DNA of 64,000 bases from Pleodorina starrii (taxonomy: Eukaryota > Chlorophyta > Chlorophyceae > Chlamydomonadales > Volvocaceae), in the NCBI GenBank assembly GCA_030267565.1, contig BRXU01000045.1, forward strand, positions 198,501 through 262,500, read 5' to 3'. The translations under genes were made by a program, and so were the position numbers. Under the pieces are notes generated by a model, which saw nothing but the letters and a program-made list of their open reading frames with translations, made no database searches and had not been told where the DNA came from. Below are positions 17,901-30,404 of this stretch, piece after piece; position 1 is the first letter of the stretch; every line of letters starts with the position of its first letter.

Positions 17901-20650
17901 CCCTCCCCCTCCCCTTCCCTTCGCTGCGGTATCGCTGTCAATGCCCCCACATGCCCCCCCCGCCTACCTACCTGACATCCAGTCGGTGCCGCTGAGGGCC
18001 TCCGTGCCGCGGAAGGTCAGCACCAGGGCGGGCGGCCGCCCCTCGTTGGCCACACGCAGCAGAAAGACGCCGGTGTCCACGTACTGCGTGGGTGGGTGGG
18101 GGGCGAACGAACATCGCGACATGTCTAATTTCGTACGTTGGATGGTTGGTGAGCCAGAATACCGGTATGGTCGGAACGATGGAGGGCCTAGATAGCTAGC
18201 TGGAGTGCCTGGAACGACGGAGGGCTCGTTCCAGGTACGACAACGGCTCGTTCTACATACGTACGATCGAGCATGGCTGTGCACGCATTGAAAGACTAGC
18301 TGCATATATATGCACGGGAGTATGCAGAGGCAACCCGCAGCTCGCAGCATCAGTTCGCTCATAACGCACATCGTCGTGCTTCACGTGCTCGAAGTTCCAG
18401 GCCTTGATCCACTGCCAGCTGGGGCCGCCGCCGCCGCCGCCGCCAGCACCAGCACCAGCAGCGCCATCAGCAGCACCAGCAGCAGCCGCGCCTCCGCCAG
18501 CAGTAGTTGTGGCTCCCAGACGGTTCCAATGGCTGACTCGCGTCCTGAGGTTGTCGTAGTCCTCGTAGCTTGCCAGAGCGCAGTAGGCGAGCACCTGTAT
18601 GTCGTACGTGTAGGTAGGGCAGGGTAGGGCGGGGTAGGGCGGGGGCAGGGGAGGGGTAGGGCGGGGTAGGGCGGGGGCAGGGTAGGGCGCGCGCATACCG
18701 ACGTATGTAGATATGTAGGTAGGGCGGGAAGATTAGTATTAGTCGACAGTCACTGATGATAATGACACGACATACGATCACCCATACACAAGTGAGAGTT
18801 CGTTGTATGGCTGACAAAACACTTAATAAACACCTCAGTAATGCATACACTCGCCGCCGCCGTATTTACCTCCGCGTTTACGGTAGAGCCCGGCTCCTTT
18901 GTGGGGAAGCTGCGGTGGTGCTCGGGGCGCTCCGGCAGCTGCCAGCCGGCCAGCGAGTTTGGGGTAAGGGCAGCGGACGGAAGAAGGGCAGGAAAGGGCA
19001 GGAGGTGGGTATGTACGGGGTAGATACGTACGGCAAGGTTCCCTGCATACATTCAGCAGCGAGGGGTAGCGTTACGCAGCGCCCCCATCCGCCTCCCACG
19101 CGCATTGCACACAATGCGGGTGTTTCCTTGCTTCCTCGGCAGTCGGCACGCACATGCTATCCTACCCATCCAGTACACACCGTCCATACATAGCAAGCAA
19201 CACACAGTGCGTTAGCCCCCGCCCGAACCCTCGCTCATCTATCTACGTATCTCCGCCCTTTATTCCCACTCACCCCTTGCAGGAGGGGAAGCCAGTTGGT
19301 GATGATGGCGCCATTGTACGGGCCTGGGCAGGTCGATCGACAACGGCGGGTCGGTAACTAACAACGCAGATCCAAGCACGGCGGGGGGTCAGAATTTAGG
19401 CCAATTATTACTCGGCTCCTGGATCCGAACCAAAATATTTAGTTAAATACTTTCCCTCGTAACCTTAATTGACATGTTTGTGGTCAGTAATAAGTTCAAT
19501 CGGACCCAAGCAATTCGCGCATCCCAACTAACAAGCAATCAACCAAGCAAGGTGGCAGCCGCCCGCGCCGCCCGCCGGAGGAGCGCGGGATAGGTGCGTG
19601 TTGCGTTGTGTTGAGACCGACGAGAGGACGATGCGTGGACACGCACGATATTATTCAGGAGACTGTACCACATATATAAAAGATAGTAACCCGTGCGCGC
19701 GGGCGGGCTCCTTCGATCGCTCATTACGTATGGTATCTAGCGCAGAACGTAACCAAATCTGGCACCGCCACCGTTGCGGTAGTCGTCCGTCATGACCAGG
19801 CAATCCATAGCTCGCGACCACACACGCACTTACCCAGATAAGGCTCAATTCCAAGCCATTGAGCAAAATTGCTGCCCTTGATCGTGTGGAACACCAATTT
19901 GAGCAGTTTCTGGATGGTGTCGTTAATGACGACAGCGAGCCGCGTTGGCATGAAGGCGGTGGGCGTGATGACCATGGTCTGAACAACCTCGGTCAGCGAC
20001 GGCCACTTCAAAATCCTGCCATGCAATCGATTATGGGACGGGATGGGATGGCGGAGATAGTGTCCCATTCGTTCTCCGGTGGAATCAGAATAACGAGCGG
20101 CCTCCATCCACGGCGGGGCCACCAAACACACAGTGAGCGAGCGAGCGAGCGAGGTGCGGGCATCTAGCTAGGATGCATACATGCATACATACCACCTGCT
20201 GCGTGTATGTGAGGGCTGCGCAACGAGTGAGCGAGGATTGCGCAACGACGGACGTAGTAACGCTCCAATCACGCACGCACGCTGACGGTTTCCGTCCCTG
20301 CGTGCTTCATAACGCTCGCAAGGAACGAAGCAGCAGGTTATGCTGTGTGCGTGCGTGCGCGTTGGTTGCGCTCTGATCTCTGCTGGCTGCTGGACAATCT
20401 ATACATTAACGGAAGCTCCGAAATATTTTTTCGGAGCTTCCGTGAGCGGCAATACTTTTATCATCACTTACCATGCCAGGCTTGACACGAAGGAGGACAG
20501 CCCGAACAGCCCCGGGAAGAGCGACCGAGCAGTGTCGCCGACATAGCCGAGGAACTGGCGCCACGGCTCGGGGCCGTGCTCCACGAGCCAAGAGTACGCC
20601 CTGTGGACGATACTCATGAAGAGCCCGACTATGAAGAGGGCGATCAGCAT
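14909..20650 (-). CDS. Membrane-anchored class 3 lipase, copy 1, complete, 12 exons
   Basis: Predicted acylglycerol/phospholipid hydrolase of the fungal-lipase-like (class 3) family. Exons: 20472-20650, 19834-20015, 19274-19323, 18870-18938, 18370-18594, 17972-18083, 17517-17628, 17034-17185, 16744-16873, 16337-16429, 15825-16116, 14909-15370. They total 2058 nt (685 aa), all in phase. The N terminus has a membrane segment (LIALFIVGLFMSIVHRAY) and a second hydrophobic patch. The lipase core follows: oxyanion-side LTFRGTEALSGTDW, nucleophile elbow GHSLGGALTNLFSA, GQPRVGGP, acid Asp in IVNTNDIITRIPP, and His in FQHSGTLLLI, so the Ser-Asp-His triad looks complete. The C-terminal part has three hydrophobic segments (GLPMMLGLGLTFLMVAAQAA and two more), then a Pro/Ala/Lys-rich tail ending GGAKKTAA. 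Poly-Gly/Ala lies before GPSWQWIKAW. An integral membrane lipase is inferred; substrate and organelle are unknown. Confidence 0.93.
20409..20443. repeat. Perfect 15-bp inverted repeat with 5-nt loop
   Basis: Arms 20409-20423 and 20429-20443 (ACGGAAGCTCCGAAA and complement) lie in lipase 1 intron 1, close to the exon 1 donor. Copy 2 keeps only one half near 28134-28147. Confidence 0.9.
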
Positions 20651-21421
20651 CCTCGCGAATGAAGGTTTCCGACGGACGGGATGTCCCGCAGGAAGATAGA
20701 GTCGTGTGTGACGGAATAGGATGGTGGTAGGCTACGCAAGCAACAATTGAGCCGCCGCCGCGCATGTGCGTGAAACAAGACAGATGCTGCGTGTGTTCTT
20801 CGTTGTCTGTATGTTTGGGCGATCGAGCAACGAAGATGTGCCTGTTTACCGCAGAGGCAGATACCTCAATGATCAACGCACTCTGATCTGAAAGGAAGTC
20901 CAGCGAGCGAGAGATCCCAGTCCTCGCCACTGCCAGAATACTGTTGCCGCACGCTCGTATTAAATGCTTGCCGCGGAACCCTGGATGGCATCCGCCGCGA
21001 CGGCACCTTGGTCGCCAACGCACGGGACGAACATTGGGATTGGGAATCGGGAGGTGCAGCGCCCTATCGTTGCCTCGGACCTTCCTTCCTTCCTGCCTCT
21101 CGGACTTCCGGCACGACGTTCACAACGAACTACCGCAGGCAACGCCAACATACAGTTGCCGTGCTAATGCAATACAGCGACGGATGTATGGCGACGCGTT
21201 TTGCTTGTTAGATGGCGGGTAGCCCTGTCGTCGGTGTTATCGCTCGCCCGAAGGTCGATCGGTGGGCGCTTCGTTGTTTGATGAGAAATTTGTTTTACGA
21301 CATCCGTCGCCGTCAAGCAAATGAAAGCCGTTGCTTGAAGTTTCGTGTTTGTGTTTGTGTGTAGTTGTGATTGATTCAGAAGCTGGGCGACCAGCAGGGC
21401 ACGCAGCACAGATGATCGAAT
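20651..21421. other. Upstream region of lipase 1
   Basis: No gene seen. It matches the region upstream of lipase 2 (28340-29175) in patches, for example around GGTCGCCAACGCACG, so it belongs to the duplicated unit and should hold the lipase promoter. Confidence 0.6.
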
Positions 21422-21790
21422 CGCGCGATGGATGGACTTGCTGACCACCGCGCCCGGGGTGCAGTTCTATTGTGAGTCGCTCGCCCCCCGCCGCGTCTTT
21501 CCATCTCGCGGGGTTGTCTTGTAGGGTTTCTTGCCGGGGTCCGGGGGTCCGGGTTCAAAGATGAATGGGCTTGGCGGTGTGGGTGTTATAAGGGTTTGGG
21601 TATCTGAGATCTGAGATCGTGTTTGGGATGGTCGTCGCTGGTCGCTGCAAACATTTCCATACCCCGCATTTCACATTTACACTCTTGATTGACGATTCGG
21701 ACCTCCTGATTATATTTCTAATTTCGTTTGTACATATCCCTGCTGCGGCTCCAATGCGCACCCGCCCACCGCCTGTATATCCGTCGTGTA
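21422..21790 (+). pseudogene. Truncated aldose 1-epimerase remnant at the duplication junction
   Basis: Bases 21422-21471 copy the last part of epimerase exon 8 ([12 protein letters not shown]), with a 4-bp insertion after the start, an intact GTGAGT donor, and then about 310 bp of decayed intron 8. Exons 1-7, most of exon 8 and all of exon 9 are missing, so it cannot encode an enzyme. It marks the left end of unit 2. Confidence 0.9.
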
Positions 21791-22781
21791 TCATGATGTG
21801 TTCGTTTATCGATGGAGTCCGATGCCGGACCGACCAACCCTGCCTGCCGCGGAGCGAGACTTGCCCGCGTCTGTCTGATCTGGGCGAGCGAGTACATGCT
21901 TGCTCGAACGTGCACAAGCTGCGTGGAACGAGCAAGCTGTTCCCTGATATCCTTACATACACTACATAGTCTACATTCCTATCTCACCCATCGGTGCAGA
22001 TCGCGCCACACCTTGTCAGGGCCAAAACCAACCTAAACAGTGCGCACTCGGGGGAGGCAGAAGGAATAACGATCTACATCTTCTGCATCCACTGTCCTAC
22101 ATATATGTATTTACCTATCGCTTGCGACAAGCGCAGTACCAAATAAACGCTCACGTTACGTGCTGCTAAATTACTGCTGGCTACAGCTAGCGAGATAGAT
22201 AGAGCCTGATAGAGACGCGCGCCTACGTAATAATATATATAATAACAACCGCTAATCACAGATCGATAGATCAACACAAAAGCTTCAACCACTAACAGCA
22301 ATAGAACCAGCGAAAGGGAACCAGCAACAGTGCGTGACTGAACAACTATCTAACCACTACCGACGTAACGTACGGTAAAAATCACTTCATCGGCCAACGA
22401 ACGCGTCGGCTACGAGCGGCCACTTCGTTCTACACTAATAATATTGATTGCGCACACACACACACACAAGACGACATACACTCTCGTTCGGTACGGGAGC
22501 GAACCGGCGGCTGTCCTCCCGCCCGCCATGACCACTACTCTTGTTACTCCTGCCCTTGCTTTAATTACTGAAGGGTGCGCACCACAGCATGCCCCCTGCC
22601 TGCTGCTGCTGGTGCTGCTGCTTCTGCTGCTGCTGCGCCCATACATACGTACATGCAATGCCGCCGCCAGCGGGCGGCTCCTATCATACATCAACCCGCA
22701 GCCTCGCTTATCAAGCCGCCGTCTTCTTGGCTCCGCCCGCCGGCCAGATGTCCGGACGCGGCGCCGCCGCCGCGCCGCCGG
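21791..22781. other. 3' flank of lipase 2
   Basis: Corresponds to 14147-14908 of unit 1. It contains a CT/GCT-rich stretch and a minus-strand TGTAA near 21943. The frame that encoded the lipase C-terminal tail in copy 1 is still readable at 22711-22790 but is out of frame here. Confidence 0.6.
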
Positions 22782-25028
22782 TCAGCGCCGCGCTCGAGGC
22801 TGGTTCCAATCTGAGTCGTAGCTGTACAACGCGGCGGCGTAGTAGTCCCGCATGGAATGGTCGACCATACCGGACGCAGCCACGGGCCAGAACACCACGC
22901 CAATGGCCAGCAGCAGCAAGGCGTCCACGATGACGGCGCCGGAGAAGAAGTAGAGGCCGAACGTGATGGCGCCGGCCTGCGCCGCCACCATGAGGAAGGT
23001 AAGGCCCAGGCCCAACATCATAGGCAGACCGGCGAACAGCGCGGAGGCGCGGGTCAGGATGTTGAGGAAGCTGAGCCAGGGCGGCAGGCTGCCGGTGCGG
23101 CGGAAGGCGGGGAAGATGGCGCAGGCGAGCTTGGTCGCGTTGTCCTGCGATCATGCCGTACATACATGCAGGTGGGCATGCATGAGCGCACATCAGAAAG
23201 TACGTCAATAATACGTTGGGCGCGATTTAGTTGTGTAGGGATTTGCAGACACATTGCGTGGGAGGACGCAGAACATCGATGCAGAACACTGGCACGGGCG
23301 CATGCACACACGCACCATCCACGTTACGCTCACGCACCCCGTCGCCCGCAAGATAAACGCACGCATCCGTCGCATCAGATTTAAACCCGCCACTAAATAA
23401 ATATGAATGAAGCGAACCTGAAGCGACTTGAGATAAAAGATGGGCGGCTGCTCCAACACGTTCTTCACGGGCGGTGGCAGCTGCATCTTCTCGCGCTGCT
23501 GCCGGTTCTTGACGTAGGCCTGGCGTGCGGGCGGCTGCATCGCGTTGAGCTTGGGCACGAGGCCGGGGTTCAGGTAGTCTTTCTCGATCAGCAGCAGAGT
23601 GCCGGAGTGCTGGAAGCCGCTGTCGACTGCCGGCGGGATGCGCGTGATGATGTCATTGGTGTTGACGATGCGGAAGTATCTGCATAGTAATGAAAGGAAG
23701 GTAAGGAACGCATCGCATACCATGATAAGGAGAATTAAGATCAGGGACGGATAAGACCAAACTGAGGGGTCACGCCACATTGGCAAGAAGTAGCACGCAG
23801 CGAGGACAACGGCTACGATGGATGAAGGCTGCAGAGGCCCACCACCCCCAAACACCAGCACATACGGCCCTGCACGGCACTGCTGACGATGTCCCCTGCC
23901 TCCATCCCCCGCCCCACCTCGGGCGCACTCCGATGGCACCGTCTCCGGCAACGGCGGTGGCGCTGTTCAGCAGCTCCGTGTACAGCGGACCACCCACCCG
24001 GGGCTGGCCCCTGCAAAGCAATCAATCAACGCAGCAACGGCGATGCAGGCATCGATGGGTACGACACACATACACAGCACATGGATCGTGCTACAGTGTG
24101 CGCGCGCGCGGGGATGGAGGCGTCTGCGTATGTATCAGGTGGCGGGATAGATAGGCAACATCGACATACGGTACTCTCGCCTGCCCCTGCTCAATCTATC
24201 TGCTAACGATTCTGAACCCTTCACTACTGTTACTTCTGCTGCTCAACTATATGCGTGTTACACGCATCGATCCCACGCAGCCACGCACCCAGCCAGGTAG
24301 ATAGCCGGCCATGCACGTACCAAGTGTAGATGGCGCCGCGGTTGAGCGCATCACGCACGGCAGCCCGCTGCGGGTCGTTGGCCTTGTCCACGGGCGGCAG
24401 CAGCACGGCGGCGGAGAAGAGGTTGGTCAGAGCGCCTCCCAGAGAGTGACCTGCAACGAACGAGCGAGCGAGCAGCAGTTATTAGTGGCATCCGTTTTCA
24501 GGAAGTACCGTTGGGTTTGTGTAGGGTTTTGCTTTTCACATACCAAAACATATACATTCCGCTCAATCAAGCCGACCGGTCGTTTCCCACACCCTGCGCA
24601 GCCTGCTGCCCGCTTGGCCCCTGCTGTCACATTCCTCATTATTAGTTGATTTGTCATTGCCCGCCGAGCCACGCAACCGAACTCATTTACCTGTCACGTA
24701 GAAGTGAGCTCCCTCCCCGAGCTTCCCGAGCTCGTCCGCAATGGAGCTCATTAACACGCTGAACGGCGAGCAGGCCTTGGAGGTCCGCGGGATGATGGCC
24801 GGGGTCGTGGGGCCCCACTCCGTCAGCTCGAATTGCGCCGTGCTGTATGTATGTAGGCAGCAGCAGCACGTAATATTTAGATATATATATAGGTAGGTAG
24901 ATATGCAGGCTGGCGATGATGGGATGGATATATATAGAGGGTTATATATAAGATATATATAAAGATAGATATATAGAATAGAATATGTAATGCACTCTAT
25001 ATATTATGTATAATATTAATATATATAT

Positions 25029-25086
<58 letters not shown>

Positions 25087-28000
25087 TATTCTTTTGTGCG
25101 TGGGCGGGTGTGTACATAGGGTCACAAGGTAGGGTCCAAGGTATCAGTGTTATGTAGCTGGTTTCCAGCTCCTACGTAATTAATCAATAAACGAGAGAAT
25201 CTTCGGAATGCATGCCCGCCGCGCGTTCGTTGGGGGCTGGGATGAAATGACCAAAGGTAAGAGCCAGCCAAGTTACCGTTACTGTGAATAACTCACATCG
25301 GCTGCAGATGCTCGTCCAGGCCCAGGCAGTGCTTGAAACCCTGGTGGAAGAAGCCGTACTTCCACGCCGCTCCGCCGTCTTCGGACGGCGGGATGACGCC
25401 AATGAAATCTACGGCGGCCGACGTCGGTACGTACATGTGAGAACGACACGTGCATATGTACGTAACACGCAAGCGTTATGGACAGAACCCCGCCTGCCTT
25501 ACATGAATGAACTGCATATGACATGGCGGCTTCGCTGCGCAAGCCGGAACCACGCAGACAATCAAAAAATTAGCACCTTCGCTATCGCCGCGTCAACATT
25601 CACATGTATGGCTGGTTAGCTAACGAGCTACTGCCTGTCTATCTGACGGGATGCATGGCACCCGCCCGCCCACCCGTCCGCCCGCCGGCCCACCCCCGTC
25701 ATCCCTTTCGCTCATTAGATAGCTATTTACCCACGCTCGCTCGCACAGTCAATCGACCCGCCAAGAGCTCAACAGGCATACCTCCCATCCACCTACCTAC
25801 CACCTACCAACCGCTGCTAGCTTCCCATGGATCCTTCCCCTTCCCCCTCCCCGCCCTCACCTTCCCCTCCACCTCCCCTTCCCCTCGCTGCAACGAATAT
25901 CGTTTTCATTTCATTGCCCCCCGCCCCGCCTAGCTACGTACCTGACATCCAGTCGGTGCCGCTGAGGGCCTCCGTGCCGCGGAAGGTCAGCACCAGGGCG
26001 GGCGGCCGCCCCTCGTTGGCCACACGCAGCAGAAAGACGCCGGTGTCCACGTACTGCGTGGGTGGGTGGGGGGCGAACGAACATCGCGACATGTCTAATT
26101 TCGTACATTAGTTGGTAGGTGAGACAGGATATGGTCGGAGCAAGGGCCTAGAGTGCCTAGAACGACGGAGGGCTCGTTCTAGGTACGACGACGGCTCGTT
26201 CTACACACGTACGAGCTTGGCTGTGGTCACATGACAGACTGTATCAATTCATTCGCTCATAACGCACATCGTCGTGCTTCACGTGCTCGAAGTTCCAGGC
26301 CTTGATCCACTGCCAGCTGGGGCCGCCGCCGCCGCCGCCGCCAGCACCAGCAGCAGCGCCGCCATCCGCAGCGCCAGCAGCAGCAGCCGCGGTGGTCCCC
26401 GGCGGACGGTTCCAGTGGCTGACGCGCTTCCTGAGGTTGTCGTAGTCCTCGTAGCTTGCCAGAGCGCAGTAGGCGAGCACCTAGTGGTCGTACATACGTG
26501 TAGGTAAAAACGTAAATATGTCGGTACACGCATAAATACCGACGTATTGAGATATGTAGCGAGGTAGGTAGCTAGGGCGGGAAGATTACGTAAGTCAGCA
26601 CATACAGTCACCGATGATGACACGAACGACAAACACCATTGAGAGTTCGTTGTCTGGCTGACAAAACACATACGGTAGATAGTAAGGCCCAACAATAATG
26701 CACACAATCAACGATCGAAGGCACACCAATAACGAATGCACACACCTGCCGCGCGCCGTACAGTACCTACCTCTGCGTTTATGTTAGAGCCCGGCTCCTT
26801 TGTGGGGAAGCTGCGGTGGTGCTCGGGGCGCTCGGGCAGCTGACAGCCGGCGCAGCAGGGTTAGTTGGTCAGGTTGGTGCGTGTTGGTTGCAGCGGGACG
26901 ATGAAGGGCAGGAAATAAAGGAGGTGGGTACGTACTGGGTACATACGTTCGCACGTAGGGGTTCCATTCATACGTACATTCAGCAGCGGCAGCACAAAGC
27001 CGCCATCCGTCTGCTCCGTAGGTCCGTACCGGAAATAAACTACGGATAGATAGCGAATCTTCCTTGAACGACAGCAGCGTCCGAATTTTAACAAGTTGCC
27101 ATGCTGCCTCGGAAGTGTACGTAGGCAGGAGGAGCGTTATTAGCGCCCTCATCCGCCTCCGTCCCTCGCGCCCGGCAATTCGGGTGTTTATTTCCATTCC
27201 TTGCTTCCTCGCTCGGCACGTGCTACCCACCATCCATGCAACACACAGTACGTTAGCCCCCCCCGACCCCTCCCTCATCTATCTATCTATCTCCGCCCTT
27301 TATTTCCACTCACCCCTTGCAGGAGGGGAAGCCAGTTGGTGATGATGGCGCCATTGAACGGGCCTGGATGGGGCAGTTCCGGCAACCGACAACGTAACGG
27401 CGGGTCAGTATGTAATAACGCAGATCCGATCCGATCCAAGCAAGGTAGTAACCCGCGTGCGCGGGCGTCCTTTGGTCGTCCGTCATGACCAGGCGACCCA
27501 TAGCTCGCGACCATCTATCTACATACTTACCCAGATAAGGCTCGATTCCAAGCCATTGAGAAAAGTTGCTGCCCTTGATCGTGTGGAACACCTGTTTCAG
27601 CGCCCACTGGAGGGCGTCGTTAATGACGACAGCGAGCCGCGTCGGCATGAAGGCGGTGGGCGTGATGACCATGGTTTGCACAACCTCGGTCAGCGACGGC
27701 CACTTCAAAATCCTGCCATGCACGCAATCATGGCACGGAATGGGATGGCGGAGATAGAGTGCATGCCCAACAGGAAATTGAGCACGCATTATTAGTCCGG
27801 CCTCATTTCTGGCGGAATCCGAATAGCGAACGGCCTCCAGGCGGGGGGGTGGGGGCACAAAACAAAAAAAACAGTGAGCGAGCGGGCGGGGTGCGGGCTA
27901 GCATGCATACAACCATACAACCTGCATGTGAGCTAGGGCTGCTCTACGAAGCTCATCACGAGCGAGCGAGGATTGCGCAACGAGTAACGCTCAGACGCGA

Positions 28001-28339
28001 CCACGCACGTTGACGGATGGATTCCCCCGCGCGCGCGGGCTTCGTAACGCTCGCGACGAAGCAGGTCGGTGATGCGTGCGTGCGTGCGCGTTGGTTGCGC
28101 TCTGATCTCTGCGTGCTGGCTTGAATATCTAATAAGCTCCGAAATAAATCTATCACTTACCATGCCAGGCTTAACACGAAGGAGGACAACCCAAACAGTC
28201 CCGGGAACAGCGACCGAGCATAGTCGCCGACAATGCCGAGGACCTGGCGCCACGGCTCGGGGCCGTGCTCAACGAGCCAAGAGTACGCCCTGTGGACGAT
28301 ACTCATGAAGAGCCCGACTATGAAGAGGGCGAGAATCAT
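22782..28339 (-). CDS. Membrane-anchored class 3 lipase, copy 2, C-terminally shortened
   Basis: Paralogue of the neighbouring lipase with the same 12-exon structure: 28161-28339, 27531-27712, 27314-27363, 26771-26839, 26268-26480, 25942-26053, 25297-25408, 24691-24842, 24321-24450, 23918-24010, 23418-23679, 22782-23144. They sum to 1917 nt (638 aa), all in phase. GHSLGG, the GTEALSGTDW box, IVNTNDIITRIPP and FQHSGTLLLI are all kept, so activity is plausible. Two in-frame size differences lie in exon 5 (4 codons shorter, Gly/Ala tract) and exon 11 (10 codons shorter). A net one-base shift within CCTCGAGCGCGGC near 22785 gives the stop at 22782 after QPRARR, removing a tail whose sequence (PRPDIWPAGGAKKTAA) survives in another frame. 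The shift may be real or a sequencing error. Confidence 0.9.
24886..25090. repeat. (AT)n-rich expansion in lipase 2 intron 7
   Basis: Long TATATA tracts, the purest at about 25017-25083. They have no counterpart of this length in copy 1. Confidence 0.95.
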
Positions 28340-29368
28340 CCTCGCAAACGTTTCCGACGCCCCTCGCTAGCTCAGGATTCAGAAGAGTCGCGAATAGCTA
28401 GGATAGTGGTCTGCTACGCAATAAAATAATTGCGCCACTACGCACGTAAAGCGCGGCAGATGCTGTGTTATTCGTTGTCTGCTGTTTGGCGGGCGAGCAA
28501 ACTATACCTGACCGATCCCACAGAGGCAGATATCTTTACAATTAACGCATATAGGTAATATATATATGAAGTCAAATAAGGGATCCCAGAATACGGCGCT
28601 GCTGGGAGGTCCCGCACGTACGATCTTATTAATTGTTTGCCGCAGAACCCTAATAACGCATCCAGCGCGACGGAAGCTTGGTCGCCAACGCACGCACGAA
28701 CATTGGCATCGGTAGGTGCAGCGCCCTATCTATCGTTGCCTCGGGCCTTTCTTCCTGCCTTGCTTTCGGACTTCCGGGACGACGTTACGACCTACCTACC
28801 CCGGGCAACGCCAATAATGCAACATACATACATACATACATAAAGTTGCTAATAATGCAATTCAGCGACGGATGGTGATCGACGCGTTTTGTTTGATGGT
28901 AGGCTTGGTAGCCCTGCCCGTCGATGTTGTAGCTCGCCCGAAGGTGGGCGCTTGAGAAAAGAATTTCAACAACTTCCGTCGCTGTCGTCATATGAAGCCG
29001 TTGGAGTTTCGTGTGTGGTTATGTTTGGTTGTGATTGTTACAGTGGCGGGGCCCGCGCCAGACGACTGGTAAGCGAGCCAGCAGCTGGGCGACCAGCCGG
29101 GCAGCAGCCGATTGAAACGCACGCGCACATCTTCACCGGGCAGCAGCAGCAGCAGCACAGATGGTCATCACGCAATCAAGTAGTGGTGCGATCAAGCAGT
29201 GCGTGCGCCCGTGCGTTTCACGGTGGCTGCTAGCTGCTGGCTGGAGTTCATGTATGCTCGCTCGGGTATGGTACTGGTTGTCGGCACGTGGCAAGAAGGC
29301 GCTGCTGATGGATGGAGGTCTCACACGAGCAACAGCAGCCGCACCCTATCCAAGACCCCCGTGACCCT

Positions 29369-29392
29369 AAAACCCTAGAACCCTAAGACCCC
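29369..29392. repeat. Short telomere-like CCCTAAAA tract
   Basis: CCCTAAAACCCTAGAACCC resembles the Chlamydomonas-type telomere repeat (TTTTAGGG on the other strand). Shorter TTTTAGGG pieces occur in introns near 2335, 4330, 6247, 12480 and 12730. It lies close to the right end of the segmental duplication. Confidence 0.6.
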
Positions 29393-30404
29393 CGTGGACG
29401 GCAAAACGGCGGGGGCCCCTGCACGTACGCCCGTGTGGCGGCTGTTGTTAATGAGGCAAGCAACGGAAGGCACAGTTAGTTGCCGAGAGCACAGATAGAT
29501 ATGACACCAGGGGCCCGCAGCAGCTAAGGACCCGGCCGCACACCAGCCAGCTATCTAGCCTACCTAAGTAGAGGGCTGCTCGGAGGAAAGTAGAGGGCTG
29601 CGAGGGCTGCTGGCGCCCCTCACCCCCGCGCCCCACGCCAACACCCTGCAGACAACCCAGATCCGCTTCGCTCCCAGCCCAGTCACAACGATGCTTCCCC
29701 TGCTGCCCTGCTGGCCACGCCGCATCCGGACAGATGCCACCCGCTCTCCGCCACCCCCCACCCATCACCCGTTCCTGTCTGTATACAGCTGAACCGCCCC
29801 CTCCTTCGCTTGTCTCCCTTCCCCCCTCACAACCCATACACACCGGCCCTGTGGCGTGCCCCGTCACACGGGCCCCGCCGGGGTGTGTCGATCCCTGAGG
29901 CACCCCACAGCAGGGCCTGTCGCAGCCGGCCGCCCTGCGTGGCGGACCTGGGGCGACGGTGAGCTGCGGCGGCGTGTATGTGTTGGCAGTGGCATGTGGG
30001 GGTGTCCGCAGTGTTTTGGATGCGCGCACCGGGGGTTGGGACGCGTGCGGGACGCGTGCGGGGTGTGTGGCGAGGATGGGCCGCGCCAAGTGTGCGAGGT
30101 GCGGAGAGATGGTGTGGAGAATAGCTGCCCCAATGCTGCCTGGGCGGGTGATCCGACCATCCAGCCAGCCGACACGACATGACCCACGGGTCAGCGGTTT
30201 AACTACAGCGCAACACCGACAGTCTCCTCATCCTTCCACCTTCCGTAGGTCCCCTAAATCATCGCAGCTACCGTGCCTGGCGGACGTGCGGCGGTGGGCC
30301 CTGTTAGTTAGCCGGTTGGGAACCGCACCGGCCGCCCGTGCGCATCGTGGACAAGATGCTCTGGAACCTGTGGCTGGGGGTACGACCGAAGGGTACGACA
30401 ACAG

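Larger units (their letters stand above)
12636..21421. repeat. Segmental duplication, unit 1
   Basis: Starts at CGCGCGATGG inside epimerase exon 8 and runs through epimerase exon 9 and the first lipase gene to the sequence upstream of its start. All 12 lipase exons, parts of introns and both flanks match unit 2 in the same order and orientation. Confidence 0.9.
21422..29175. repeat. Segmental duplication, unit 2
   Basis: Second unit of the tandem duplication, carrying the epimerase remnant and lipase copy 2. The interval matching 13009-14146 of unit 1 is deleted. The right end is placed near 29175, where similarity to the sequence before 21421 stops. Exons are well conserved while introns have diverged and changed length, so the event is not recent. 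Confidence 0.88.
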
